Shown piece after piece: positions 24,601 to 32,798 of a stretch of 64,000 nt of DNA. Within the stretch, counting starts at the first letter, position 1, and every line of letters begins with the position of its first letter. The translations under genes were made by a program, and so were the position numbers. The notes under the pieces were generated by a model. That model searched no databases. It was given only the letters and a program-made list of their open reading frames with translations, and was not told the origin of the DNA. Source of the stretch: Domibacillus antri (GTDB lineage Bacteria; Bacillota; Bacilli; Bacillales; Domibacillaceae). The DNA is taken from the NCBI RefSeq assembly GCF_001936625.1, contig NZ_MSDU01000003.1:124001-188000 (forward strand), given 5' to 3'.

Positions 24601-26733
24601 TTACCGTTCCATTTTCACTTTCCGCATTTCCAAAAACACTTTAATCATTCCATACGTCACCTCGTCCGGCAGCAGCTCTTTAATCGGCTTCAGGCGGTCT
24701 GCTCCTGCTTCCTCCACTGCTTTTTCAAGCTGTTCTCTGTAGTGTTCCGGCACAAGTAAACTCAAATCGACATCAAGTCCTTCATCAATGCACTGAATGA
24801 AATGATTTTCGACCGTATTCACGGTCAGATCGCGCTTCAACGCAATCTCAGAGGCTGCCAATCCGCTTTTATGCAATTCCAATGTCTCCAGATGAGAGCC
24901 GTTCACTGCTTTTTTCTTCGGAACGGGTGCTGCAAGTTTTGCGTCCGGGTCTTTTTCCCGCTCCGGGTGATCCGCACAAAATGCTTGAATCGCACGCAAA
25001 AATAAATCCCCATATTTATCCATCTTGCTTTGACCGACGCCGCTGATCGTTAAAAACGCTTCTTCTGACTGCGGCAATTTCGCGCACATGTCCTGCAATG
25101 TATTGTCGGAGAAAATAACGAACGGCGGCACACCTGCTTCTTCGGCGATGTCTTTCCGGAGTGCACGCAGCACTTCGAATAGCGGATCGTCTTTCGCAAT
25201 TTTCTTCGTTTTAACCGCTTCTTTCCGCATCACCGTTTCTTTTCCAAGCAGTACCTCTTTCCCGTTTTCGGTCACAAAAATCGTCGGATACTGCTTTTGT
25301 TCCACACCGATCAGTTCTTGCGAAATAAGGAATTCAATAAAATTCGTTACGTCCTTCACGCTTTGATGCTTCAAAATACCATATGTAGAAAGCTGTTCAA
25401 AGCCAAAATTCTGTAATTTTTTATTTTTTGATCCGGTCAGCACCTGTGCGGTCATCGCTTTGCCAAATCGCTGTCCCATACGAATCACACAGGATAACAC
25501 CATTTGTGCTTCTTTCGTTACATCAATACTGTTTCGTGAATCTGTGCAATTGCCGCAGCGTCCGCACGGCTCCGGATTTATTTCACCGAAATAGGAAACG
25601 ATAAACTGCTGTAAACATTTCTCCGTATGGCAGTAATCGATCATCAGCTGGAGTTTTTCAAGCTCTTGTGGAATGCGCTCCCGTTCAAGAGCCTGGTCGA
25701 TTAAAAAACGCTGTGTCTGCACATCCTGCGATGAATACAAAACGATACACTCACTGTCGAGCCCGTCACGACCGGCACGGCCCGCTTCCTGATAATAGCT
25801 TTCCATATTTTTCGGCAGCTGATAATGAATAACGTAGCGGATGTTTGATTTATCAATCCCCATGCCGAACGCGTTTGTCGCCACCATCACCGCCGCTTCG
25901 TCGGTTAAAAACCGCTCCTGCTCAGCATTCCGCTCCGCATCGCTCATCCCCGCGTGGTAACGCGCCACGTCAATACCATCTCTGTAAAGCCGCTCGTAAA
26001 GTTGATCCACTGTTTTACGGGTTGCCGCATAAATGATGCCTGCTTCTTTTTCATTTTTCTTCAAATACTCTTTCAAAAAACCGTTCCGATCCTGGCCTTG
26101 AATGACCGAAAACGATAAATTTTTCCGTTCAAATCCGGTCATGACCGTACTTTTTTCTTCTATAGAAAGGAGCCGGCAAATGTCTTGTCGGACATTTGGC
26201 GTCGCCGTGGCTGTCAGTGCCAGTACAACAGGTTTCTGCGGCATCATCTCCGCCATCCGGTGAATGTGGCGGTAGCTTGGGCGGAAATCATGCCCCCACT
26301 GGGAAATACAATGCGCCTCATCGACAGCAATCAATGGTATCGGAAGCTGTTTCAACTGCTCGACAAACGAATACGACTCGAGCCGCTCCGGCGCAATGTA
26401 CAATAGCTTATATTGGCCATTTCGAGCCGCATTCATCGTCTCGTACATCTCCGCATTGCTGAGTGAGCTGTTTATATATGCTGCCGGAATACCCGCTTCC
26501 AGCAATGTATCCACTTGATCTTTCATTAACGAAATGAGCGGTGACACGACAATCGTTGTTCCCGGCAGTACGAGCGCCGGAATTTGATAACAGATCGATT
26601 TTCCGCCGCCTGTCGGCATAACACAAATCGTATTCCGGCCGTCCAAAACTTGAGTGATTGCCTGCTCCTGACCACTTCGGAACGAATCATACCCGAAGTG
26701 CGACTGCAAAAGATCACGCGCCTGTTCCAGCAT
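24601..26733 (-). CDS. recQ: ATP-dependent DNA helicase RecQ, long form
   Basis: A 710-residue RecQ. Helicase core (about 1-340) has TGGGKS Walker A and AVDEAHCISQWGHDFR motif II with the RecQ aromatic loop. The zinc ribbon includes CGRCGNC (about 378-384), followed by the RQC winged helix, an HRDC domain (about 520-600) and a C-terminal helix-turn-helix segment (about 615-700, HKSGLAASEIALKRDLTVNTVENHF). RecQ unwinds forks and recombination intermediates. It is the first gene of a two-gene unit with an Fe-S nuclease and is divergent from putP. An overlapping AGGGG site precedes the ATG. Confidence 0.95.
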   Translation of the reverse strand: MLEQARDLLQSHFGYDSFRSGQEQAITQVLDGRNTICVMPTGGGKSICYQIPALVLPGTTIVVSPLISLMKDQVDTLLEAGIPAAYINSSLSNAEMYETMNAARNGQYKLLYIAPERLESYSFVEQLKQLPIPLIAVDEAHCISQWGHDFRPSYRHIHRMAEMMPQKPVVLALTATATPNVRQDICRLLSIEEKSTVMTGFERKNLSFSVIQGQDRNGFLKEYLKKNEKEAGIIYAATRKTVDQLYERLYRDGIDVARYHAGMSDAERNAEQERFLTDEAAVMVATNAFGMGIDKSNIRYVIHYQLPKNMESYYQEAGRAGRDGLDSECIVLYSSQDVQTQRFLIDQALERERIPQELEKLQLMIDYCHTEKCLQQFIVSYFGEINPEPCGRCGNCTDSRNSIDVTKEAQMVLSCVIRMGQRFGKAMTAQVLTGSKNKKLQNFGFEQLSTYGILKHQSVKDVTNFIEFLISQELIGVEQKQYPTIFVTENGKEVLLGKETVMRKEAVKTKKIAKDDPLFEVLRALRKDIAEEAGVPPFVIFSDNTLQDMCAKLPQSEEAFLTISGVGQSKMDKYGDLFLRAIQAFCADHPEREKDPDAKLAAPVPKKKAVNGSHLETLELHKSGLAASEIALKRDLTVNTVENHFIQCIDEGLDVDLSLLVPEHYREQLEKAVEEAGADRLKPIKELLPDEVTYGMIKVFLEMRKVKMER

Positions 26734-26831
26734 CCAAACACCCCTTCTGTTTTTCTACTATTGTAGCATATATGAGTATGAGCGTCCGGCCGCTAAATAA
26801 ATCAGCTCCATATACGAATAGCAAAGGGCAT

Positions 26832-26859
26832 ATGACAATAAAATAAAGTGTGATAAAAT
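26832..26859 (+). promoter_or_regulatory. Probable sigma-A promoter of putP
   Basis: -35 ATGACA (26832-26837), 16 bases, -10 TAAAAT (26854-26859); 47 bases ahead of the putP start codon. Confidence 0.5.
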
Positions 26860-26906
26860 TGGAGCGATATTATGGCAAGTGAATTGTATAGAAATGAGGG
26901 ATTTAT

Positions 26907-28385
26907 TTGGGCGATTTTTCTTTGGCGGTATCCGTAGCAGTCTACATGCTTGGCATGCTTTTGATCGGCTACTTCGCGTATAAAAAAACATCGAACTTAT
27001 CAGACTACATGCTTGGCGGACGCACACTCGGCCCCGCCGTTACCGCTCTGAGTGCCGGAGCTTCCGATATGAGCGGCTGGCTCTTAATGGGACTGCCTGG
27101 TGCCATGTTCGCAGACGGCATCAGTTCTTCGTGGATCGTTATCGGTTTAACAATCGGCGCATGGGCAAACTGGAAATATGTCGCGCCGCGGCTCAGAACG
27201 TATACGGAAACGGCCGGTGACGCCATCACGATTCCCGGGTATCTGGAAAACCGGTTTAACGACCGTTCAAAAGTGCTCCGTCTCGTCTCCGGTCTCGTTA
27301 TTTTAGTGTTCTTTACGTTTTATGTTTCATCCGGCATGGTATCAGGAGGAGTCCTATTCCAAAGCACATTCGGACTCGAGTATCATACAGGTCTTTGGAT
27401 CGTTACAGCCGTCGTTGTGGCCTATACGTTATTCGGAGGCTTTCTTGCAGTAAGCTGGACAGATTTCGTACAGGGCATCATTATGGTAACAGCGCTCATT
27501 CTTGTTCCCGTTGTGACAGTGATGCACGTTGGCGGGATTGGTGTGTCCGTTGATACGGTCCGCTCGATTAATGCAGACTACTTAAACATTTTCACCGGCA
27601 CGAGCTTTCTGGGCATCGTTTCCCTTTTCGCATGGGGGCTTGGCTACTTCGGACAGCCGCACATCATTGTCCGCTTTATGGCGATCAGCTCGGTGAAAGA
27701 GATCAAAAAAGCGCGCCGTATCGGCATGAGCTGGATGATTTTCTCAAGCGTCGGTGCCATGGTAACCGGCTTTGTCGGCATCGCTTATTTTGCCAACAAC
27801 AACCTTGAATTGGCCGATCCGGAAACGGTCTTTATTGAACTTGGCAATATATTATTTCATCCGATCATTACAGGCTTTTTAATATCAGCCATTTTAGCTG
27901 CCATCATGAGCACGATTTCTTCACAGCTGCTTGTGACATCGAGTTCACTGACAGAGGATTTATACAAAACTTTTGTGAAACGGTCCGCAACCGATAAAGA
28001 ACTTGTTTTCCTCGGCCGTTTGTCCGTCCTGCTCGTTGCGATTGTCGCATTAATCCTGTCGTGGGAAAAGAACGAAACGATTCTTGACCTCGTCGGCTAC
28101 GCCTGGGCAGGATTCGGTGCCGCATTCGGTCCGGTGATTTTACTGAGCCTGTATTGGAAACGCATGACGAACTGGGGCGCACTGGCCGGCATGATCGTCG
28201 GTGCGGTAACGGTTATTCTCTGGAAAAACACCGAATATGCAGCTGCTGTCTATGAAATGATTCCCGGCTTTGCGGCCAGCTTAATCGCCGTGATCGTCGT
28301 CAGTTTGCTGACGGCACAGCCATCAAAAGAATCCGCACAGCAGTTTGAAGAATTTCAGCATACCTTAAAAGAAAAAATGAAATAG
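26907..28385 (+). CDS. putP: Sodium/proline symporter PutP
   Basis: A 492-residue sodium:solute symporter with about 13 membrane spans. SAGASDMSGWLLMGLPG (about 49-65) is the conserved sodium/proline-binding segment of PutP and OpuE, and GYFGQPHIIVRFMA (about 255) is another family mark. It imports proline for nutrition or osmoprotection. The start is TTG, with GAGGG six bases ahead. No putB/putC genes are adjacent. OpuE, the osmoregulatory paralogue, cannot be excluded by sequence alone. Confidence 0.9.
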   Translation: MGDFSLAVSVAVYMLGMLLIGYFAYKKTSNLSDYMLGGRTLGPAVTALSAGASDMSGWLLMGLPGAMFADGISSSWIVIGLTIGAWANWKYVAPRLRTYTETAGDAITIPGYLENRFNDRSKVLRLVSGLVILVFFTFYVSSGMVSGGVLFQSTFGLEYHTGLWIVTAVVVAYTLFGGFLAVSWTDFVQGIIMVTALILVPVVTVMHVGGIGVSVDTVRSINADYLNIFTGTSFLGIVSLFAWGLGYFGQPHIIVRFMAISSVKEIKKARRIGMSWMIFSSVGAMVTGFVGIAYFANNNLELADPETVFIELGNILFHPIITGFLISAILAAIMSTISSQLLVTSSSLTEDLYKTFVKRSATDKELVFLGRLSVLLVAIVALILSWEKNETILDLVGYAWAGFGAAFGPVILLSLYWKRMTNWGALAGMIVGAVTVILWKNTEYAAAVYEMIPGFAASLIAVIVVSLLTAQPSKESAQQFEEFQHTLKEKMK

Positions 28386-28386
28386 A

Positions 28387-28414
28387 AACCTGCCGCTGTG
28401 CAGGTTTTTTCTTT
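28387..28414 (+). terminator. Intrinsic terminator of putP
   Basis: AACCTGC/GCAGGTT stem followed by TTTTTT, directly after the stop codon. Confidence 0.9.
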
Positions 28415-28484
28415 TGCTGATCATTCAGCTAAAAACGGAGTAAACAAATTATAGTATAATGAATGACAAAAAGGAGTAGATTGT

Positions 28485-28946
28485 ATGATCAACGTATTAT
28501 TTGTCTGCCTCGGCAACATTTGCCGGTCGCCAATGGCAGAAGCCCTGTTTCGCAATTTGGTGGAAAAAGAAGGATTGAGCGATCAAATCACGGTCGATTC
28601 TGCAGCGACAAGTTCGTGGCATATCGGCTCGCCGCCCCATAAAGGCACGCTTGCCATTTTAAAACAATACGATATCTCATCAGAAGGCCTTTTAGGGCGC
28701 CAGTTAACAAAAGAAGACTTCGAAAAATTCGATTACATCGTCGGTATGGATGAAAGCAATATCACCAATATTTATGACATCACCGGCCAGCCCGATCATC
28801 CGAAAATTATCCGGCTGCTCGACTTAACCGAACACAAAAAAGATGTCCCCGATCCATACTATACCGGTGATTTTCAGGAAACCTATTACCTGGTCACAGC
28901 CGGCTGCCAGGCATTGCTTGAAAAAATCCGTTCCGAAAATTCGTGA
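28485..28946 (+). CDS. Low-molecular-weight protein tyrosine phosphatase
   Basis: A 153-residue LMW phosphatase. The P-loop CLGNICRS has nucleophile C8, and the acid-base VPDPYYTGDF loop lies near residues 113-122. B. subtilis YfkJ is the closest in size and layout. It dephosphorylates protein tyrosine or arginine residues. AAGGAG is seven bases before the ATG, with a TATAAT -10 element near 28455. A perfect inverted repeat overlaps the last codons. Confidence 0.92.
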   Translation: MINVLFVCLGNICRSPMAEALFRNLVEKEGLSDQITVDSAATSSWHIGSPPHKGTLAILKQYDISSEGLLGRQLTKEDFEKFDYIVGMDESNITNIYDITGQPDHPKIIRLLDLTEHKKDVPDPYYTGDFQETYYLVTAGCQALLEKIRSENS

Positions 28947-28992
28947 CAGTTCCCGCTTCGTTAAAGCATTAGAGGATTGTCACGAATTTTCG
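28934..28992. repeat. Perfect 15-bp inverted repeat
   Basis: CGAAAATTCGTGACA (28934-28948) and its exact reverse complement (28978-28992) are separated by 29 bases. The left arm covers the phosphatase stop codon. There is no T tract after the right arm, so it is not a standard terminator. Confidence 0.75.
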
Positions 28993-29043
28993 AGGCTTGA
29001 TGAAAAAGCTGATATGCTTTCATTAGGTTGAGTAAACAACCAA

Positions 29044-29215
29044 ATTTTCATTCGAAGAATTGATCCCGTCAACGATATCTCTTCCGTGCTCAGATTACAT
29101 CATAAACTTGAGCGAAACAAAAGAAACGAACATGGCTGTGGCCGATTCCAGAATTAATGATGCCGATCTGGCGAAACAAATCATGGAATTAAACCAGACA
29201 AGCCTTCTACTGTAA
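29044..29215 (+). pseudogene. Decayed flagellin C-terminus
   Basis: Between the phosphatase gene and a methyltransferase, one frame reads IDPVNDISSVLRLHHKLE (from 29059), like the IENVSSVRS...QNRLEHTINNL helix of flagellins. From 29108 the adjoining frame reads AVADSRINDADLAKQIMEL then stops at 29215, like the AESRIRDxDMAKEMM segment near the flagellin end. No start codon or ribosome site precedes it, and a frameshift is needed to join the parts. It reads on the plus strand, opposite to the intact flagellin genes 10-20 kb away. The rest of 28993-29286 holds nothing I recognise. Confidence 0.6.
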
Positions 29216-29286
29216 ACTTACTTCGCGACGCAGAAAATGAAGATAATAGGCTCGGACAGATACTGAACTTCTCGGCATGAATGCGA

Positions 29287-29326
29287 AAAACGGCACTCCT
29301 CCACAACTGGATGGAAGTGCCGTTTT
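29287..29326. terminator. Bidirectional terminator hairpin
   Basis: AAAACGGCACT/AGTGCCGTTTT, 11-bp perfect stem with an 18-base loop. Probably serves the methyltransferase gene to its right and the old flagellin remnant to its left. Confidence 0.75.
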
Positions 29327-29393
29327 GTGGAATTGGCGCCAGTGCCTCACCGTGTTACAGCAGCAGAGAGCTGACACTTTTACCAGCCTGATT

Positions 29394-30284
29394 TCAATCT
29401 AAAAACTTCGTCGCAATAATCGCATTCTGCGTTAATAAACAAGGAATATTGTCTATAATGGGATAGGCTAGCAGACTGTCTTGAGAAAAATAAGCATTGT
29501 TCTTTTTGATAATCTCTGTCTTCGTAACCGGGCAGCATATCGGATTGGCAATGGTTTCTCCTGCTTCTTTTTCAATGATTATTAAGCCAGTTGGGTTCAA
29601 AGGATTTGAGCTCACTTCAAATAAGCGATGCTCTAAAATTTTGTAACCGAGATTTTTTGCCGTTTCATACAAATTTGTTACATAGCCATGCTTTTTCATT
29701 CGTGCCCTGGCTGTTTCATCGGCAAATTCGTATGACGGTTCAAGTAAAATCAAATATTTATTTGTGACACGGTACAATTCTTTTAACGCTTCTTCTTCCC
29801 TGCCGCCATTTGGTTCAATCGAATGGGATGTATAAACAATATCGATCGAATTGTCTTTTAAAGGCATATTAAACAGATCACCTGTAAATAAATGAACATT
29901 GTCCAATTTTCTTGTTTTGATAAATTTTTCCGCATACTTAATTCTTGACCAGGAAATATCAAAACCATACGAATTCTTCGGCTTTTTATCCAATTTAGAA
30001 AGCGTAACTCCTAAAGTAGTTGCTTCCCCAACACCCCCTTCAAGAATCGAATCATACTCTCCTATATTATTAATAATGTTGGATAAATAGTCACAATATG
30101 CATCTTTTATTGTTGGATTATTTTCGTATCCTTTGATGTAAGAACCCGCCTGAAAATCATAACTGATCAGTATATCTTCTAAGCTATTTTTATCTTCGTT
30201 GTTCAAATTCTTAAGGTAAGCTATTACGTTTTGGTTATTAGAATAAATTTCTTTCACTTTATTCAATAGTGCTAATTTATTCAT
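29394..30284 (-). CDS. SAM-dependent methyltransferase with Trm112-like C-terminus
   Basis: A 296-residue class I methyltransferase. The SAM-binding ILEGGVGEATTLG motif lies at about 80-92, GFDIS at about 106-110, and the motif IV region IDIVYTSHSIEP follows. The C-terminal 50 residues (CCPVTKTEIIKKNNAYFS...LLAYPIIDNIPCLL) resemble a Trm112 zinc/activator module. It is clearly more AT-rich than its neighbours. Because it lies next to the pseudaminic acid operon, methylation of a nonulosonic acid or flagellar glycan is inferred; the true substrate is unknown. Confidence 0.7.
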   Translation of the reverse strand: MNKLALLNKVKEIYSNNQNVIAYLKNLNNEDKNSLEDILISYDFQAGSYIKGYENNPTIKDAYCDYLSNIINNIGEYDSILEGGVGEATTLGVTLSKLDKKPKNSYGFDISWSRIKYAEKFIKTRKLDNVHLFTGDLFNMPLKDNSIDIVYTSHSIEPNGGREEEALKELYRVTNKYLILLEPSYEFADETARARMKKHGYVTNLYETAKNLGYKILEHRLFEVSSNPLNPTGLIIIEKEAGETIANPICCPVTKTEIIKKNNAYFSQDSLLAYPIIDNIPCLLTQNAIIATKFLD

Positions 30285-30472
30285 CTCTACACCTCTACAA
30301 TTTTAATTGTAAAACACCTTTTTGTTCTGAAGACATTGATTTATGATACGCTTCTATGTATTGCTCTCTTTCAATATAATATTACTTTTATAAATTTTCT
30401 CTATATTTTACTGTTTGCATATAAAATATCCTTTTATTATACAAAGAATAGTTTTGCTCATCGGCTCTATAG

Positions 30473-30504
30473 TATAATAGTGAAAATGAGAGAATTTCAC
30501 TATT
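30473..30504 (+). promoter_or_regulatory. Promoter -10 with overlapping inverted repeat
   Basis: A TATAAT -10 (30473-30478) is overlapped by the left arm of AATAGTGAAA-(9)-TTTCACTATT, perfect 10-bp arms at 30476-30485 and 30495-30504, just ahead of the AGGAGG site of the methylase gene. It could be an operator or a leader hairpin. Confidence 0.5.
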
Positions 30505-30521
30505 ATTAGGAGGATTTTTAA

Positions 30522-31133
30522 ATGTCTGAATTTAAAACAGAGCAAGAAAAGTTTTGGGCGGAGGATTTCGGCAAAGAATATATTCAACGAAATCAAAACC
30601 ACTCCGTAAATATCCCGCTGTTTTCAACAATTTTATCCCGAACGCACAGCGTGAACTCCGTTATTGAATTCGGATCAAACATTGGTTTAAATTTAAAAGC
30701 CATCAGAGAACTTCTTCCTTCTGCAAATTTATCTGCGATTGAGATTAATCCTGATGCTGTTAAATATTTAGAACAGCTTGGCAATATTGAAATTTACAAT
30801 CAATCTATTTTAGATTATACCGCAAATGATCAATATGACTTTGTGTTAATTAAAGGTGTTCTCATTCATATCAACCCTGATTTTTTAAAAGATGTTTACG
30901 AGCGACTCTACAAATCAAGCAGCAAATACATTTGTATTGCTGAATACTACAACCCAACTCCGGTTGAAATAGACTATCGAGGGCACGAAGGTAAATTATT
31001 TAAACGTGACTTTGCCGGCGAAATGCTGGATAAATATCCTGACCTTGAGTTAGTCGATTATGGCTTTGTCTATCATAGAGATTATAATTTTCCACAAGAT
31101 GATACAACATGGTTTTTACTGAAAAAGAGATAA
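30522..31133 (+). CDS. Pseudaminic acid biosynthesis-associated methylase
   Basis: A 203-residue SAM-dependent methylase matching the family found with pse clusters. It opens with TEQEKFWAEDFGKEYIQRN, has the SAM loop VIEFGSNIGLNLKAI (about 48-62) and a LIKGVLIHINPDFL motif. It is presumed to methylate a pseudaminic acid derivative or its precursor. It reads on the plus strand, convergent with the pse operon and ending in a shared bidirectional terminator. AT-rich, like the other methyltransferase beside it. AGGAGG lies eight bases ahead of the ATG. Confidence 0.8.
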   Translation: MSEFKTEQEKFWAEDFGKEYIQRNQNHSVNIPLFSTILSRTHSVNSVIEFGSNIGLNLKAIRELLPSANLSAIEINPDAVKYLEQLGNIEIYNQSILDYTANDQYDFVLIKGVLIHINPDFLKDVYERLYKSSSKYICIAEYYNPTPVEIDYRGHEGKLFKRDFAGEMLDKYPDLELVDYGFVYHRDYNFPQDDTTWFLLKKR

Positions 31134-31143
31134 CGATACATAC

Positions 31144-31185
31144 TTTAAGAAAGAGGATAGTAACACCCTCTTTCTTAAAATTTTC
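31144..31185. terminator. Bidirectional terminator between methylase and pse operon
   Basis: TTTAAGAAAGAGG/CCTCTTTCTTAAA, a perfect 13-bp stem with T tracts on both sides, serving both convergent units. Confidence 0.9.
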
Positions 31186-31191
31186 TCCTAT

Positions 31192-32244
31192 TCAAAGCAA
31201 TACCTCTAAGCTTAGAGGTATACCCCTAGAAAGATCCCTCTTAACTGTCTTCCCAAGCACAATATGTAAATATCGAGGTTCAAGTCCATAACCAGGACGC
31301 ACAATTTTAATATTTTCTTTTGTGAGTTTCTCACCAGCTTTAATATCTTTAGCCACATAAATCGATCGTCTAAATTTCAATGAAGCTTTTTCTTTTTCAG
31401 TCGGTCCATATTTAATCTGACCCATTGCCTGCCATGCGCGTTCTGCTTCCACAACCAGTGCTTTCATTTCATCCGGTTCCATAGAAAAAGCGGAATCAAC
31501 GCCGCCATCCATACGGGATAGTGTAAAGTGCTTTTCGATGACCGTTGCCCCTAATGCGACGCTCGCAACCGCGACACCCGTTCCCATCGTATGATCAGAA
31601 AGGCCAACTTGCACGTTGAACAACTCTCTCATATGCGGAATGGTTGAAATGTTTGTATTTTCAGGGGTAGCCGGATACGTGCTGGTGCATTTTAACAGAA
31701 TGAGATCTTGACAGCCTGCTTCCCGTGCAGCGCGGACAAGCTCATCAAGTTCTGCCACTGTGGCCATGCCGGTCGACACAATCATCGGCTTGCCGGTTGC
31801 GGCGACTTTTTTGATGAGCGGGATATCCGTATTTTCAAACGACGCGATTTTGTACATTGGCACATCGAGTTCTTCTAAGAAATCTACAGCTGTTTCATCA
31901 AACGGGGTGCTGAATGGAATCATTCCCAGCTCACGGGCACGGTCAAAAATTGGTTCATGCCATTCCCATGGTGTATAGGCCTGCTGATACAGCTGGTACA
32001 AATTTTGTCCGTCCCATAGACTGTCTTGATCATTTATTTTAAAATCCGGATTTTCAATATTTAATGTCATCGTATCCGCTGTATATGTCTGAATCTTCAG
32101 CGCATGCACACCTGACTTCGCTGCAGCTTCCACAATCTCAAGTGCACGGTCCAATGACTGATTGTGGTTGCCGGACATCTCGGCGATGATAAACGGTTTA
32201 TGTTCTATCCCGATTTGAACACCGTCCACTGTAATTGTATTCAT
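31192..32244 (-). CDS. pseI: Pseudaminic acid synthase PseI
   Basis: A 350-residue NeuB/PseI-type enzyme that condenses 2,4-diacetamido-2,4,6-trideoxy-L-altrose with phosphoenolpyruvate to give pseudaminic acid. The NeuB barrel (about 1-280) includes FIIAEMSGNHNQS, ALKIQTYTADTMT and STGMATVAELDE; the C-terminal SAF/antifreeze-like domain (about 290-350) follows. EMSGNHN and TADTMT favour PseI over sialic or legionaminic acid synthases. Last gene of the operon, overlapping pseH by four bases. Confidence 0.93.
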   Translation of the reverse strand: MNTITVDGVQIGIEHKPFIIAEMSGNHNQSLDRALEIVEAAAKSGVHALKIQTYTADTMTLNIENPDFKINDQDSLWDGQNLYQLYQQAYTPWEWHEPIFDRARELGMIPFSTPFDETAVDFLEELDVPMYKIASFENTDIPLIKKVAATGKPMIVSTGMATVAELDELVRAAREAGCQDLILLKCTSTYPATPENTNISTIPHMRELFNVQVGLSDHTMGTGVAVASVALGATVIEKHFTLSRMDGGVDSAFSMEPDEMKALVVEAERAWQAMGQIKYGPTEKEKASLKFRRSIYVAKDIKAGEKLTKENIKIVRPGYGLEPRYLHIVLGKTVKRDLSRGIPLSLEVLL

Positions 32245-32798
32245 ATATACCTTCCTTCAATTAATCTTAGAATACGTAATGACCATTCGTTCCATTCATA
32301 TTGGAACATTCCATATAAAAAGACATCTTCTTCTTTTTCATCTTTGATTATGTGTTTTCTTAAAATTCCTTCCCCGGAAAAACCCATTTTTTCATGAAAT
32401 GCTCTGCTTTTTTGATTTGAACCAATAACCTCTGCACAAAGTTTACGTATATTAAGTTCGTTAAAGATGTAATGCAATGCTGTAAATCCTAATATGGTTC
32501 CCATTCCTTTAGGCGTGTTTTGCTCCCCGATGTAGAAGCCCCACTCACAGCGGCTATGCTGAGAATGTATGTTGTTTACGTTCAGAACACCATATGGAAT
32601 TCCATCATAATAAAATAGTTTTGTGACGGCCGTTTCACTGCTTTGAAGATTCTTAAACCAACTTAGATGCTGTTCCATTGAGATCTCTTCACTATGATAC
32701 ATAACTCTTCGAATCCATTCTTGGTTTCGCCATTCTAAAATTCGTTTTAAATCTTTCTCTTCAATATCCTTTAATACTGCTTTTGAAATAAAGCTCAT
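32241..32798 (-). CDS. pseH: UDP-4-amino-sugar N-acetyltransferase PseH
   Basis: A 185-residue GNAT-fold acetyltransferase. The EWRNQEWIRRVMYHSEEISMEQHLSWF segment (about residues 20-46) and a GMGTILGF acetyl-CoA loop mark the PseH family, which adds the N4 acetyl group to UDP-4-amino-4,6-dideoxy-AltNAc. Four-base overlaps with pseG and pseI at both ends show tight coupling. Confidence 0.88.
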   Translation of the reverse strand: MSFISKAVLKDIEEKDLKRILEWRNQEWIRRVMYHSEEISMEQHLSWFKNLQSSETAVTKLFYYDGIPYGVLNVNNIHSQHSRCEWGFYIGEQNTPKGMGTILGFTALHYIFNELNIRKLCAEVIGSNQKSRAFHEKMGFSGEGILRKHIIKDEKEEDVFLYGMFQYEWNEWSLRILRLIEGRYI

